The position numbers and the translations under genes were made by a program. From contig NMRA01000162.1 of NCBI GenBank assembly GCA_002633005.1, positions 548,666 to 612,665 on the forward strand: a DNA stretch of 64,000 nucleotides. Reading direction: 5' to 3'. Below the pieces are notes generated by a model that searched no databases, was not told the origin of the DNA, and saw only the letters and a program-made list of their open reading frames with translations. This document shows positions 1 through 15,600 of the stretch, piece after piece. Position 1 is the first letter of the stretch. Every line of letters begins with the position of its first letter. This stretch comes from Phoronis australis. Its lineage: Eukaryota; Phoronida; Phoronidae.

Positions 1-530
1 CCAGGAGACCTCAAGAAATCTCAGTGGTATTATTTTTGCAACACTCACAAGGATGGCGGTCTTAATAAAGACATGGGCTACATGAATAACCTGCACTTAC
101 CATTTTCTATCCCTCTTTCATTTTGCCTTGTCCCTGCCCTGTGTATAGTTTTGAAATGAGTGGTGCAAGAAGACCTCTCGCGCAATTTGTTTTCACAGCT
201 GATGAAGAGCCAATCAAAATTTTGTGATTTTTATCAATGTTTTTACCGAATTTGAAAGTGTTTAACCAGTTTCTCCATTGTCTCTGCTAATTATTCCCGA
301 ACATTGTACTTTTATTTAGCTTCTGCTTATGACCGATACTCCACAAATGTTTGTGTGGGCACTATTTCTTGGACCTGGAATTATTTAACTGACCCAACGA
401 AAGAAGATGCATTTCATGTTTTGATTGATATGAAATGTAAACTCTGGCGTTTGATCTTGTGATCTAATTTTGCATTTGGTCAGTGAGTTGCATTTGTATA
501 TTACATTGTGATACTGCTACGTTTTTACAG

Positions 531-657
531 GCTACTGGGCGTGTTCGGCTTAGACATCTCGCTGACATCCTTGAAAAATATTCTTCTTCACAGTTGGAGG
601 AAATCCTATGGGTTCTTGACCGACTTCTATGGCAATGCCGTTCTTCACCCAGGACAG
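531..657 (+). CDS. Cache-domain exon 1 of the alpha2delta/CACHD1-like gene
   Basis: Acceptor tttttacag and donor cag|gtatat. The exon starts by completing a codon with one base and ends in phase 0. It reads LLGVFGLDISL near its start and YGNAVLHPGQ at its end, the typical Cache pattern of a strand with a conserved Asp followed by a GxxxLHP turn. Another open frame covers the same bases but gives an arginine-rich peptide with no family resemblance. Confidence 0.72.
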
Positions 658-3600
658 GTATATTGTTGGCCTTGATGGTGTTGGCTGTGCGAAAATTATA
701 CAGGATTCCTGATTTGTAGGCGTCGAGAATGAACATGGATTTTAAAAATCGTTTTATTAAGAAATATAAAGAGAAGCCTTTGTACGAAGGGAATGGTTGA
801 TAAAACTGCATTCTGTGTTTTAGTGTTTATTGAATTGGTTAATATGTAATAGAGACACACAGCCATCTGCAGTATGATCTAAATAGGGTTTACATTAATA
901 TTGGATTGACAGACATCCACACCACAGCCAGGCCACGCATATTACATGTATCTTCATAACCCAATTACAACGCCAGATAATTTTTATTGAAAATCTATTT
1001 TCCTTGTCAAATTTTTGTTTCCCTTTTTCATGAAAATTGATTGATTTAAGTAATTTTTCAATTCAATTTAAAAAAAAAAGCTAGATAATCGTTTCTGCAA
1101 TCATCGGGAACGTGTGTCTCGTAGGTGGAGTGATAAAAGCATTCAGTGACTCAAAACCTGCAACTACAATTTACTAAATCCAATTATGACAGTGCTAGCA
1201 TCCAGATTAGTGTTTATATGTTTCTGTACACTAAAAATAAATTCGGATGCACTTCCCCGGAAAACGCTTAATTACATAGAAGTCAAAAACACATGAACAA
1301 TATTTGTTGACTTCACACCTAAGGTGCATAAATCTAGCCCCCATTTGTAACACGGACTTAATTGTTCTTATCATTCTATGAATAATTCTCATTTGTTGCC
1401 AGTTCAAACGTAGATCGTTAACTGGACTTAAGTCAAAAGCATTCTGTAAAATAACTTGCCATTCGGCGTGTGACTTTTTAAGTTCAAATCAGATTCCCAT
1501 TTTTGTAAAAAATATTGTTTATGTAATTTGTCTAAAAACGCTGTATAAAATTTCGGAATATACTTGATATCACTTGTCATTATTTGATCCATCAATGGAA
1601 AACGTGGTAAAATTCTTTTGAAAAAACTTATTTACTCTTAAATACTAGTCTCACACTTCCCAGTAAGCTGTAAATGGTTTGAAAATTGAATTTTGCACAA
1701 AAGTGAGTGTACGATAAAAATTTCCAGTCCATGTATGCATACACCACCTAGGAATTTTTTGTCATGACAAAATATTTTAAGAAATGCTGAGCAACAACCA
1801 AAACATTCGCTACCAACACAACTTCATACCGAAGCTGAACTAAACAGACTTGCATGGCAAGGCCAGAATTTAATTTCATATACTCACTGGTTTTCTTATC
1901 AATTACGGTAGATATTTCAGGTAAGTTACAACCTGGCCACGAGTCCATATCTGTTACCCAGCCACAAGTGGGGGTTTAAATCACAATCTCACAAAACGTA
2001 CAAAATAGGCAACATATAAACCAAGACAACAAGAAAATCTGACCAACCTTCTCACTCTCGTTAATTCACTAGTAGATAGCTGTCTTTTTAGCTAAAGAAA
2101 TGCGTTGCAAATAAAATTGAAAACTGATTTACTCACAGCGATGAGCAAACTGGTTCTGAATCCTTAGCTCAGCAGAGATGGGATAAACCAACACCACTTC
2201 TAAAAATGAGGCTATTCTGAAATCAGTGAAGAGAAAACAAGAGCAGAGAGAATTTATTTCACCCTCTTTGCATGGGACAGTACAAAATCACACAAACGCC
2301 TCTCAATACGAGAAAAAGTACCAAAATGTCCCGTTCACACTTTCAGTTAAAGATTTTATGTTTGCGGCAAACCACCAAAAATGAAGGAGTCTTCTGTACT
2401 TCCGTATGAAGAAGGACGGAAAAGGAATAATTAGAAATAACCTCATGTTTTATTGAGTCAAACGTTTTACTCCAAAAGAACACGATAGTTGGAAATTATA
2501 TCCCCAGTTTCTAATTGCATGCTGATTAGACGGTGACCTTGTTTTCGAATCAAATTTTTGCTCATGAGATTTGAAAAAACAAATTTCCAATTCGTTTTAC
2601 ACCGATGTGTTTAAAAGGTTTTAACTTATAAATAAATGCAACAGTTTTCAAGAAAACACCTACTGGAAAACAGGTTTTATGGAATAGCGTAACTATTTTG
2701 CTTTTTGATAAACCACTGTTTTGTCAGTACATGTTGGAAGCGTGAATTTTCTTTTGTGGGGATTTTTAGACAGTAAAAACAAATCCTGTTGTTGGAAATT
2801 TATTAAAAATAAATATAATCTTATGAATGTTGTTTACTGTCATATGATGATGTGATTAATGCAATGAAGAATCACATTAGCGAACTAGAAATCGGATCTA
2901 TTGGCTGTAACAGCTATCATTTCCATGCAATAAATTATGAAAGTCGTACTAAGGATTGGGTTAAAAATTTCTTTTACATACATTTGAGCAAACACCTTAT
3001 AATTATGGATCCTTAAGTCATTACGATAAAAATGAAAGAAAGAACTTCATGATGCAATTTTAAATACTTCTTTACACATAAAAGAACATCTACAAATGTG
3101 ACTTATACAAGGTTGGAGTAGTCCAAACTGAGAAGAGGCCCTACTGTGAGGAGATGCAGACATTTCATCGTATGTTATACTATTGCACCTAAGAGTATTC
3201 TGGTAATCGACTCTTTTGAACACAGCCCGCAACGCCCAGTACATATTTAAAATTTGGGATATAATAGATTTTTGACAAAATCCCAACTCAGACCACAAAT
3301 TACTTTGCAACACTATTAATACACTCGCACTTTTCGTCATCTACCATACAGCAAATGTGGAAAAGCATCCTAGAATCTGCATTAAGACTTACAATAGTAT
3401 CAAGAGAACTAATCCTGGAACATGTGCGCCAGGCATATTTTAACAAATCCAGGAGCTACGTGTAGTCAGTTGACGTTGACATGAACGTAGACAGGAAGCG
3501 GAGGAGCACCACGCTTACCCGATCTTGAATTGTTGCTGAATAAGGTGGCTACTTGAGTCAGTAGTATTTTCGAAATCGCAATTTTAGTGTTGTTTCACCC

Positions 3601-6600
3601 CGGTATATTCTGACACGTTTTCTTGGGTAGCTGGTGATTTTGTTCTTGTTGTCTACGAAAGTGGAATTCTATCACAATAAGGGGTATTGTGATATCAATG
3701 TAGTGAGACTGAAAGGCCTGCTTCAATTTTCGATTTTACTCTGATGGACAGGATGATATGGGACTATGACGTGACGGGTCCCTAATTGCTGGCACTGTAA
3801 AAATGATTGTTTTGCATTGTTGTCTGGGACACAATTTTAGCAACGCAAACGTGAAAGTGAGCGTGCTCCAAACGTAGGGGACTCAATGAGATGAATTAGT
3901 TGTATATCTCATTATGTAACGTGGACACAACACCTCGTTTTCTGGCACAATGACGAATTCATGCAAGTAGTGAAACTTTTTGGCATGAATTCTCTCTACG
4001 TAGGTGATTATGTTTGAGTCATGCAAATCGTTGTAAAATATCCCAATCTCCACAATGTCTTTCAATGTTCTGGTCTGGAAATGCCTAGGATTGGTTTTGC
4101 TACCATGACCCGGCTTAATTGCGTTGCCTAAGATTGGGTTTGCGATCATGACCCGGCTTAAGTGCGTTAGCCAGATAGGGTTGAGACTGTTTACACCGTT
4201 ACTCTTTGAGCAATACTTTTCAATTTTGATGACGTACTTTTCGGATATATACAATATATTTTAAGTACTTAACTGTATATTTAGGCGGCACACAGAATCA
4301 TTGGCGGAGAGGTGTTTGGTCAACCACTCAAGTTATTGGAAATAAGCCCGGAGCAGGTGGAACACGGCCAACTTTTGGATAACAAGTTAAAAGAACTGAA
4401 CAAAAATGAGGTCATTGATTTCCGTATCTACAACATATTAAGACCGATGCATGGCAGATACAGTACAACTTGGAGGAGCGTTCAGTACGTGCATTACTTC
4501 TTGACCTACGTGAAAAGTAAGTTGGAGTCGGTCGTGAGCGCAACCTTTTGATAGAACGTCTGAACACCTGAGCCGAAGGAACCTCAAACCGGGGATTTGA
4601 GCACGTGCTACTTAAAACGGGTGTGAACCATTCTCCAAACCTAAATTTTGGATTCAAATCACTTATGGCGGTGAAGCTTGTCCAAAGGTGTTTATTACTC
4701 CGATGAGAAGGAATTTCTGGGTTTATGAAGACCTGACAGCTAGACGTTCATTCATACCGGCATTGGCTTGAAAATAAGCGGACGATTAGTGCCTCATCTC
4801 GATCACTAACGAACTGTCAGCGCCGGTATCACCAAAAATAAACCAAAGAGCAAATTGGGGCCAATTTCATGGCAGTATAGGATCGTAATTAAGTTATTTT
4901 TGTGGAAGGATTTATATTTATGCTCAAAAATTGATTTCTCATTTTTGTACTGAGATTTCCGGCCCGCTTCGGGTTTAAAATTCCATTAGTTATGACCGAT
5001 AAACGTCTGCCACTAACTAACAAATTTCATGTTCTTGCGGGCCTTAACACTGTCTTGTCCTTTTTCTTTTAAATCAGCAACTTGCTCTTGTTTAATTAGT
5101 CGGAAGTTGATGCGCTAAATCAATTAGCAATGAAAGTTTAGCTAATCCTCTTTGGTGGACAATCAAAGAATGGTGAAAATTGGGCAAAACCATTCGCAAG
5201 TTGGACATAAAATCAGGAAATAGAAAATGGTGGAAACAAAACTATCGCAATATAAGCAAAACATAAACAGTAAAAAGCGAAAACGTCTGATTACTGTTTA
5301 CGGGGCAAAATATCAATCTTCGAAAAAGCTTTTGATTTTGGTTTGTGGGCGCGAGATCTATTCATACCTGAAATTAGACTCCAAACTCTCTTTGGTATTT
5401 TCTGTTGTTCTTTAATACGAAATCAAGGTAGGTGCCTATTTCTCTGAGCTCGAGTGTGTTACGGTTATTTCAAATAACCATCAAGCTCCAAGTTTGCGCT
5501 TTATCCTTGGATTGAGGAGAAATGTACAAGCTCAAGTGAAAAATTGAGATTTCGATTTCCGAATCCATGTTGTAGCGTTAATACAAGGTCATCAGACAGT
5601 CTTTCACCTATACCATGGTGTATCTGAGCACAGAATAAGAAACATTTCTCTTGCGTTCGCGCAAACATAGAGTGGAACATGTCAAGAATAATTTCAAGTT
5701 CGACTTTGAGTACTCGGATCAATCCCACGCCCTGGAATTTTATCATTTCAGTTTGTCGGTCCGCAAGCTGAACCCGTTTTTGACATCCGTTGAAGTCAAG
5801 CTTTGAAGATTCATTTGAGCCTTCCAGAAAGAGTACTGTATCGTGTCGATATTGCAAACCTGCGAGTCTTTTATTTCCAGTTCCAACATCATTCATATTG
5901 ATGCCAGTCTGGTCCATGATAGACTTGTTCTCCTCACGAAACAAGAATTAATGTGATAATCTGTCACCCCTGGGACAGCCTCGGGTGATAAGAGAATAGT
6001 TAGAGGTGCATCAGTATTGAATCTCATTTAGAAAATACCGATGTTCAACATGCGGAGCCATTCAATGACGGCATCCAATACTGATTAACGGTAAAACGTT
6101 GCAAAAAGTTTCAGGGCCCGAGGTCTACTCTTCGTGCTTATGATTGACCCCGAAATTGTTCCTGGTACACTCTATTTTAGTGTAGCACTAACACAAGATA
6201 AACGTTCTCTTTCCTGCATTCGTGTACATCGTGGTTTACTTATAAGGCTGTTAAATTCCAACATGTATTTGAAGACGCAAGCAATAACGCTAGAAATAGA
6301 ATTCCGAAATCGAAATCACAACTTTTCATCTGAAACTGTAGCTCCAATTCAAAGGTCATCAAGTGATAACTTGGACTACACACTCTCTCAACAATCACCG
6401 TAACATACTCGTGCGGAGTAAAGTACACACTTATTTCCATTTCGTATTTAGAGAAGAACGGAATGTGTCCCAAATTAGTCATTGTTCTCATTAGTGGTTG
6501 TTTTAGGACTGACAGTTTTCGTGCGGTTGCATTGGTTGGCTTGTTACGACGTGTCATTTCAAGGAAAGCAAACTATTGGACCTTTTAGCTTTTCTCGCGA

Positions 6601-9600
6601 ATGTCTTGGGTCAACTGAACCCAGCTTGGTGCTCATCATCTGCTGTCTGTTGCAACAGTTCCATGAAATGTTTTTAAATGCGTACGTGTAATTCGTCGAT
6701 TGATTTGAGGAAGAGAAAAGACCAAATTGTCAATTGGAAGGACGAAACCCATGTAAGCTGTTGTTCTTCACCGACCACTGCAGGGTCCGGTTTTATCAAC
6801 GTCGTATCTTTGACTTTAAGTGACTCACCATTCATCATACATACTTATGAAGATGGTCGTTGAATGAAAGTACGGTCTGTGTGCTATATTAATCGTTTGG
6901 TGTAACTTGTGGTTCCAGCACAAAACACAACAGTCACTATCTTGGCTACGAACGGGCTTACAACCTTTGGTACATCGTTGTTTGCAATTCGTTGATAGTA
7001 CGAAGCTACGTAACGGACTTTAATGTTTTGTTTGTTTCAGATCCTAGCTTCATTCTTGGAGTTGTTCTGTCAGACGCAGAGGAGCACTTTTATTACGCTT
7101 TGCATACGCGGCGCCCTCTCCAGGAAGTACGAGTGTGTTCCCAGAAGAATGATTCGAAAAGTAGCGGTAACGATCTCTCTTATACATGTAGTCCAAGAGA
7201 CGCAAACGATCTTAGTTAGCATGTCTCAAAGTTCATACGTGACTGTCATTCGCAAATCTTAGTACATGCAATTAAATGCGAATGCCACCCAAACAACAAC
7301 CTATTCTGTATCAATTTAGATCGAGTAGCTCCACTCGATAACGGCAGGTTCGGCTGCGTTACCTGACACCTGACGGCAGACGGAGGTGTTGAAATTATCC
7401 AATGACGTAATTGGTTTCACACGCAGTCTGTTCAGTAGTTCACAACACGGATTAGTGGTGACAGCTTATCGCTTGAATTCATCTTTTAACACCAATTAAT
7501 CGTCAAAAATCGATGTAAAACCGTTAAAAACACATCGAGTTCTTGTAAAAACGTGTTATTTTATTTCTCTGTCACGGATTTACTGGTATTGGGACACATC
7601 GTAGCCTACAAAGTTCGGCAGGCCAATTTACCAAGTTCTGTAGCAGGATTTTGTGGTTTTTTCGGAGATAAATTCGAAGTATTCCTCCGTGAAATGCAGA
7701 CAGGAGAACCTAGATCTGTGTTGTTAATACTTTGTGATTTTTTTGAGTTCTAAACACACAAAACGCTTGTTATCCCGGTCAGTGGCTCGGAACCCGATCA
7801 TGCTCGTCGCGATAGCCGGGACTGGCACGAACATAAAGCAGCTTGAGTTGGAAACTGAACCTCCAGTTACAAAAAGACTATAATAGTGAGCCAAAGAAAT
7901 AATGTGCACGTAATTATTTATGTGAATTAGCCATGAAACTGAAAATCTACTTACTTGTCGGGGGCCGCGAAGTCGGGTTCCCCTTCCACAGACCGTCATT
8001 GCAAAGGTTGTACAGTAACAATGTTTTGAATAATGTATTTATATTTCTAAATAAAGATTCCCCTAACACGTGACCATAGCATATAAAATCGAGTAATTGC
8101 TTCACAACAGCTTTCTGTCAGCGAACACTGAATTAACATGCGCTCACACGGCCTCGGTGCTCGGTCAATTACCTTTGTTGCCGGCATCAAAAGCCGGTAA
8201 CGCAGTGGTTTATTCATTGCTGGCTTTTTAACACATTTGCACTTACGAGCACTCCAAGGCAATACTAATACTGTATCTAATGAGACAGACTTTGATTCGC
8301 AGTTTCCTATAAGCATTGGTTATGAGAATAATTCATTTCGAAACAAAACGCAGAATAGTAAACGTCTACACGGCAACTCACCAGGCGCCAATCCCGACTT
8401 AGTCAAGAGCTCATCCTACGAAGACTACACGGATCATTACTATATGTTTCACAGGCTACCGGTTCGAACCGGAATACGAAATACTAGAGAGGCGCCGTGA
8501 ACATGCACAGGCAACGAAGCGTATGGATAGTTCTTTGGTAAACCGGAATTCGTCAGAGAAATCACTATCGACGAAATGCCGGCCACAGACACAGAGATGT
8601 TTCACGGCCTCATACTTGCTATTAACAGCGTACCTTTCATTCTTCACTACCGCGAGCCACTTCCTAAGCATTTCAGGCTCTCTAAGAAGTCGAAAAAGCG
8701 ATATACCCGCTTTCTTGGCAGCTTGATAGTTCGGACAAGCGGAAACCGATGCACCGCAATATAGCGACATTCAATCTGCAGACGAACCACTGACGTCGCT
8801 GCGTCGCTTCTCACCTTCCTCACAGGTTAACGCGACACCCCTCGGCAAGGTGAGGTCAACCGTATAAGAAGCGATGTGGATATAGACGGATTAACTCGGT
8901 AAAAAAGACTAACTAAATCGGGTGGCATTCTCCTTTAAACTTATTGTCGCATGGGAATCCCCAATGATCCAACTGTATTCTCCGTTTCCAAAGTCTCTTG
9001 ACTTGCTGGAAGTTTGGTCACGCACTTACAGTATGTGAAAAACCTCCGAGGGACAGTTTGAAACTACAGGAATATCCCAGGTGTCCCTCTTATATCAAGT
9101 AAAACGTTAGTGAAGTCGTTTTTACCACAATTTTTATTAGTTTGTACGCTTTCAAGTCATTTAACATCAAGGCTTAAAGTTTCCCATTTCTTTTATGAAG
9201 ATTTGAAGCATATTTGGTGTTTGTCCAAATAAGAAGGCCCACGTTGCTTTTTAAGATGCCTTTTGGCGAAAATTGTTGCCTTAAAACTGACGGGACTATG
9301 TTTTCAAATAATTCTCCTGCACCCAGTAGGCCCATATGAAGTTTGTAAATGTGAACACAAAAGCCGTGTGAGTACTAGAAGCTTGTATGTACAACCCCAT
9401 TACAAACCAATGCTACTCACAAGTGCTACTTACTGGCTCTTACAATTTTGCATAATATGGTTTTCAAAGAATTTTTACGAAAAGTGGAATTTTTGATCTT
9501 CACAAAAGCTTAAGAACATACTTGCCTTATAACATAGTTACCCCCTGTTCTCTTCACTTTTCCTAAGCAAAATTTCGCAATCCGAAGTAAGTGAAACCTG

Positions 9601-12600
9601 TCATTAAAATACGTCTGGTTCCGCTTCCACCAGAATAGGATCACGAGGTGTGCTCTCGTTTCTAAATCAACCAATGGCATTCAAGTAAAAACTAGGTCAT
9701 AGGTTTATACAAAAATAATTTTGGGTGGTCTGATTCACGGTGTACCAGGCGTGCGCAGGCCGCTCATGTGGGCCCATTGCACTGATCACCTGGAACCATT
9801 TTTGTGCTTTATAAATAAGTAGTTTAAACCAAGCAGATGAGCTATAAGCTTTACTCAAGGGTCTAGCGGTGTGACACCAAACCAATACCTCGAATAATGA
9901 AAGCGAGCACCTATCACACTAGGCCACACCAGGTCGTTAACTTTTGGCATCTTTGCACAAATCACATCAACTTAAGGTAGTATTACGCAACGATAAAATA
10001 GCGTCGAGAGCAAGACATTTGTGTGAAAAATGTTGACATTTCTGCATATACTGTCGACTTCTCTCACTAAATTGACCTTTTCTGTTTTGGTAAAGAAATG
10101 GTGCTGTTTTTGCTTCATTTAGACTTTACAACTAACACTGGCACAACTTTGTAAAATTTGTGGAAAAGTGTGTTCCAAGATTTAACAACGTTGTCGAGCG
10201 TGTCTACAAATAGTTATTTACAGACGGCTTACGTGTCTATAGCAACCCAGATCACGTCCCACAACTAACTAGCCAAGTGTCTTTGAATGACTGTTATCAG
10301 TTTCACCATATTGCTTCAAAACATTTAGCCTCCAACATGTCTTGCCACGTCAGTGATTAGCATGCAAATATTTTTTTTTTTTTAGAAGAAAGATCCTGTG
10401 TGGTGATCGGCTATGATGCGTTTTGCAGCCTAGGACATTACTTCCGGGCATCCTCAGAGGAACTGTCACGCTACCTGAAACAAAGTACGTACCAACTCTC
10501 AGAAAACACAAAATGTGGATATCTTTCTCTGTCAGCACAGCATGTCTTTAAAGGTTTTAGGTGACTCATAATCCGAACCCTAATTGTTTGTTCCAGTGAT
10601 TTTGAAATGATGGCGTTTTACATTTTTTCCCTAAAGCCCCAAATAAGATTAGTAATTTATGATTCGAAAGTTATAATGCTCACTTAACTATCGTGGCTTA
10701 AAACTGAGTTTCTCGCTTAGATTCCAGAAACAGTTCAAAAAAAGATTCTTGCCGTCATCAGTAACAGATTTTTTGCAACACACCTGACCTTCAAAACCTT
10801 CCAGAAGTTGGTTTAATTGTATAAAGAGAGTGTGAAGGGAAATGTGCTTCTGCGCAAATTCCCTACAGTCCACTTGGTATTTCGATTAAACATTTGCATG
10901 CTTACTAATTGCCAAAACAGTTGCCGCTGGTCCTTTGCGATTCAACATTTTTCAGTTATTGAAAGTGGAGTTCTTGATTTTTGCTCTTTCATGTAGAGAA
11001 CCGTTCTTCTGTGCACACTTTCTTGCGCCAAAATTCCCACTTTACATTTCTCAAATTTCCGCTGACAAATTGAGGGTAGCGCATATCGTCCTCGTTTTTG
11101 CGATTCAGCCGTAATTTGCTGAATTTTAACGTGTTTATAATTTTCCCGCGTCCATGTTGTGAAATGTTTTTCTTGGCGCAGCTCCATTTTATTTTGTGTT
11201 TAAACCGTATTTTCTTGAATTTCGGCCATTCCTGGATATGATCTTACCAAACTCTCAAAATATTTGTCTTGCGGACTGCACGCCTATTTCCCTTTCCTGT
11301 TTTGCTCGCTTTCTCCCCTTCTCTCCATGTCTCCCTCTCTCTCTCCCTAGAAGGGTCAGAGTCTTTGGTGTGCCCCAACGCCACCCTTCAAGACTTTACT
11401 TGGCATCATCTGCACTTGACCAATTCCCTAGACGAAGTATGGCGCAATGCCTCTGGATATAACGCTAGTGATATCGCTCGCATAATTTACTGTACTGATC
11501 AGGGCTTTCACCGAGTCTTTCCCGAATCCAAGGTTCCAGAATATATACTCGACAGATTTACAAGGATGGGGACCAGAGAACTCAGGTATTCCGTTATTCA
11601 AATTTATGCGGTCAATGGCAAATTGATACCTCAAACATCGGCTGTTTGCGGGAAGAAATAATATTTCCAATTGCTCGGTGGAAGCTGCTTAACTGTTGAT
11701 CAAGGTAAGTCTTAGGTAAGGGCTCAAAAGAATGCAGGGTCTACAGCTTGCAGTTACACGGAACCCTTGTAAAACGTGATAGTATTTTTTACGAAAATGG
11801 TGGCGAGGGAGGTCTAAAATGCTGGAATGGAGTATGAACATTTTCGCTACCGAAAGTGGAGGTAAAAATAAGGACGACCTAGGGAACCTAAAAAGTCCCG
11901 GTCCCCATAGTTTCTTGTAGTGTTGGGTACTGGCGCTGTCTGAAAGACCTGAAACGTTCAACAATTCAAAAGCTTTTATTTACTATATTGCGGTCGGTGA
12001 AGCTAACCTTCACGTTTTAGGTATAGATGGTGGTTGCAAGCCATTTCAAACAAAGGCCAACAGCTGACTGTCACCAGCGTTACGTCTGACGACTACAGTA
12101 GTGACAAGAGCTTAGGGAAAATTGTGACCTTGGCCAAAGTCATCTTCAGGGGTGATAACAAGCACAGGTTTTCGATAGATAGTTGTTACAACAGTAAGTA
12201 AGGAAAAATCCTGCGGTAGTTATGTGAAACTTAACCTCGTTTAAATATTAAACCTCCTTGCAGAGCCACCAACAGTTTTTGTTCTTGTTTTAAGAGATTG
12301 CACTTTGTGTTTGTTCTATAATTGCGCGTGATTCCACCATTGAACGAATGGGCTTAATTGAATGCTTCAACAGAAAGATAACCACTGTTTACATGATTTG
12401 ATCAGGTTTGAAGATTGCTACTCGGTTTCAAATAATTAGCATTGAGCGGGTCTATAATATTGTACACAATATACTACATGATTTATGATTCACGTGTAGG
12501 CTGTGTGATGCTCTTACATGTGTATTAAAATTTCATTGTTTAATCATGATCATTTTAAGAGTTTCTGCATGAAATGATAAGGCAGAACCTAGAAATCTGG

Positions 12601-15600
12601 GAACATGACTTGTCACGAAGTTGGTGTCGTATTATGGTCTTTTGGGTGACCTAATGAAAGTCCAGACTTTCTTCATGAAGACAACGAAACAAGCAAATTT
12701 GTCTCAACTTGTTCGTCCATCATGCTCAGAACATTAGGCATATTCCGGCTTAATACAATTCTTTAGAAATATCTGAACAAAAACAAACACACAACTGTAT
12801 GCAGTGATGTAACTCAATTCACTACAGACCAAAGCTAACGTAAATCACAAATCCTTAGTGTTAATTATGTTTTGTTTTTGTTTACCACTTCCACTAATTG
12901 ATAGTGCAAGCACCTAAAAATTAGAGGTCTCGTCAAAATCCTACTTAGCATGGGATAGTGTAAAAAGATACCAACAGGTCTTAAAATTTCAGGCTACTGT
13001 GCAGGAATCCTGGGTTTTCTCGTCCACAGCGTTAGTCTAAAACGATCCAGCTGCTGAGACAGCAGATTATTAAATCAAAGAGTGTATCAGTTACTGGAAG
13101 TGTCTCAGATGTTCATCACATGTCAAGGCTTTTCAGCATCTCAGCACTGACACTAGCATTGAACATACATTTCATGTACGTCGCACGATTTGTTTGAAAA
13201 GAATTGTGAGCGGACGGTCGAGATTAATTAAGTGGTTATCTCGAACCAGGCTATCGACGCACCGAAAGCTATTCTCACCGATCGGTTACAAATAGCGGGG
13301 CCTGCAGGGGAAAAGTGACAGAAGGACAATTTTACGGCAACTGATAATTTTTTAAGACTAAAAGTATGCCAGTTATTAATCATTACACCTAGGTGTGCAA
13401 ATAAGCTGTACGTCAAAAAATCTGCGTTATGTGATGGTCTTACTTCTGCCTGAAGTTCTCGTGCAGTCTTAAACTAGGTAAGGATTCAACCTTCTTCCCT
13501 TTAGTGTAAGTCGCAGTGGAAGTTGCTTGTCTAAGCGCATGCATAATGCACTAACCAATAACACCAAGGTCGTAACTACTGTGATGTGTGCAAAGTTTTG
13601 GTATTAGTTTAGGAATTGTCATGGTTATACAGAGCCGAACCTAACAGCATTCGGTATTGCTACGACTATTACCAAAGTCGAATGTCGGGCTGTTCACCAT
13701 AACATGTCACTGCAGATGGTGATGTGAAAGTACATGTATATGATGTCATTCTTATTGAAACCACAAAACCAATCTGATACACCGCTTGTCAGTCTCTTTG
13801 CAAGTGATCCTTAGACCAAAGGCTTGTTCCTTGAGGGCAACCTTCAACTTTGTGTAGGATTTTTTTATCCCCGAGGACCCAAGTCCCTAGTTTAATTTCG
13901 CTCATTTCACAATTCGTGTTTGTTATACTTTGCAGAACCATACGGCACTTCCTGCCCCTGTACGTACTCCAGTGACTGCATTTCGCATGCCTGCTTGCCC
14001 TGCTCGGCAGGCTTCAGAAGTCGTTATTTGGGGAGCGTTGACAGCCAGCCAACGTGCAATCGCCAGCGTTTCTGTAAGGATGACGTAGAGGGCGTGGTTG
14101 CCGTGGACGTGAAATACGAAGCGTTCAAGAAACTGAAGGAAAACGCTCAGAAACAAATCGTTGGTTTCAAATGTGAAGAACGGTTTGTGTATTGCATCCG
14201 GTTCACATGCTGACTAAAACGCTCGCGTTTTCGCTAGCAATTCTCTCATAGCAAAAAGGGCAGTATTGTGAAGATTAGCAAGGCTCACATTTGCTGGCGC
14301 TTTACCGGATGTTTGAGGTACACCAAAACTAATGGCGTTTTGGGTAGCACTTTTGTAGCCAAACGGCTTACTTCAGAGGACAAACATGCACAGGGGTCAG
14401 CGACATTTGGTATACTGTCACCTTTATGATTTGTGGTACAGAGTGAACGTGTTGTGGCATCAATATTAGTTTATGAATGCCTAGGTCCCGATAAAAGAAA
14501 TTCAATGCAGTCCAACATTGCTGTTTCGCCGAGAACTCGTCTGTCAGGCTAAAATGCCAGCGTTTTTGCCAGTGAATCTGCTTATGTTTTCGCCACTCAT
14601 GATCGCTAGTATTAGAAGGTTTTTTGACGCAGGAGAGTCTAAATCTTCGGATTGGTAGTAATTTTGAGATGTTTTGATTGAGTTATTGATATATCTGAAC
14701 TTAAATCACTTCGAATACTAACACCACCAGATAATTCATTGGTTTGGAGCATGATGGTGGTAGGGATGAACAACTTCCGTCAAAACAGGCGCTCATTCAG
14801 TATTGTTCTATGGAACACGATTAAAGAAGTGCTACCTTTCTGATATGTTATGACAACTGGTAACGCATGGTTCTAAGCTCTAGTATGTAGCTTTTCCAGA
14901 ACTGTATTGGAATGATGGAAGAAGTTCTTCTATTCTTGCAAAAACTGAAAATTGCCTCAGAATTTTGCAAACTGGTTGTCACTTGTGTTTTCGCCAGTGT
15001 GCGAGGTGAATCTGTTCCTGTTATCAGGGTCAAATTTGATACGGATAGATTCCTTGCACTTCAGCTTCGAATATGACGACTACCTGTTTATTATGGAAGT
15101 ATTATCTCAACCACTTGCAGGATACGTTTTAGAAAAACATCTGTACGGATGAATTGACCACACAGCGTAAAGCCTATGGGTCAGTTTGGATAGCCTTTTT
15201 GCCTTGTTAGTTTTTGTCAATTTTCGCCTAGAATTTTAATGGGCTCGTTTAGCGGGAAGGAAATGAATAAAATTGAGCACATTGGTATAATGTTAGGGAA
15301 ATGTTAAACATTTCTAAAAAACACCGCAAACAATTTGTGCTGATGACCTGGTGGCTGACATGCACAAAGTCCAATATGGCCGCTGCAGAAAACGAAGATT
15401 GACATATCTCGGCTATTATTATCTCTAGAACATATTGTAATACCATGTTTTCAGTAATTTTGGGGATGAAGAGTTCATTTTTGGTGTTAGTTTTATGTTT
15501 GGGGCCATTTAAATCTGTGTATACTGTCTGTAGACTGAAATTGCCAATCGCCTGGCCCCGCGCAGCTACACTCTTACATCTATTGATTACATTATTCTTC

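Noticed and set aside
8451-8540. Plus-strand candidate exon (YRFEPEYEILERRREHAQAT) that seemed to continue the Cache gene
   Set aside because: It is antisense to a clear THAP domain on the minus strand inside a transposon, and exon 4 at 10386 fits the phase instead.
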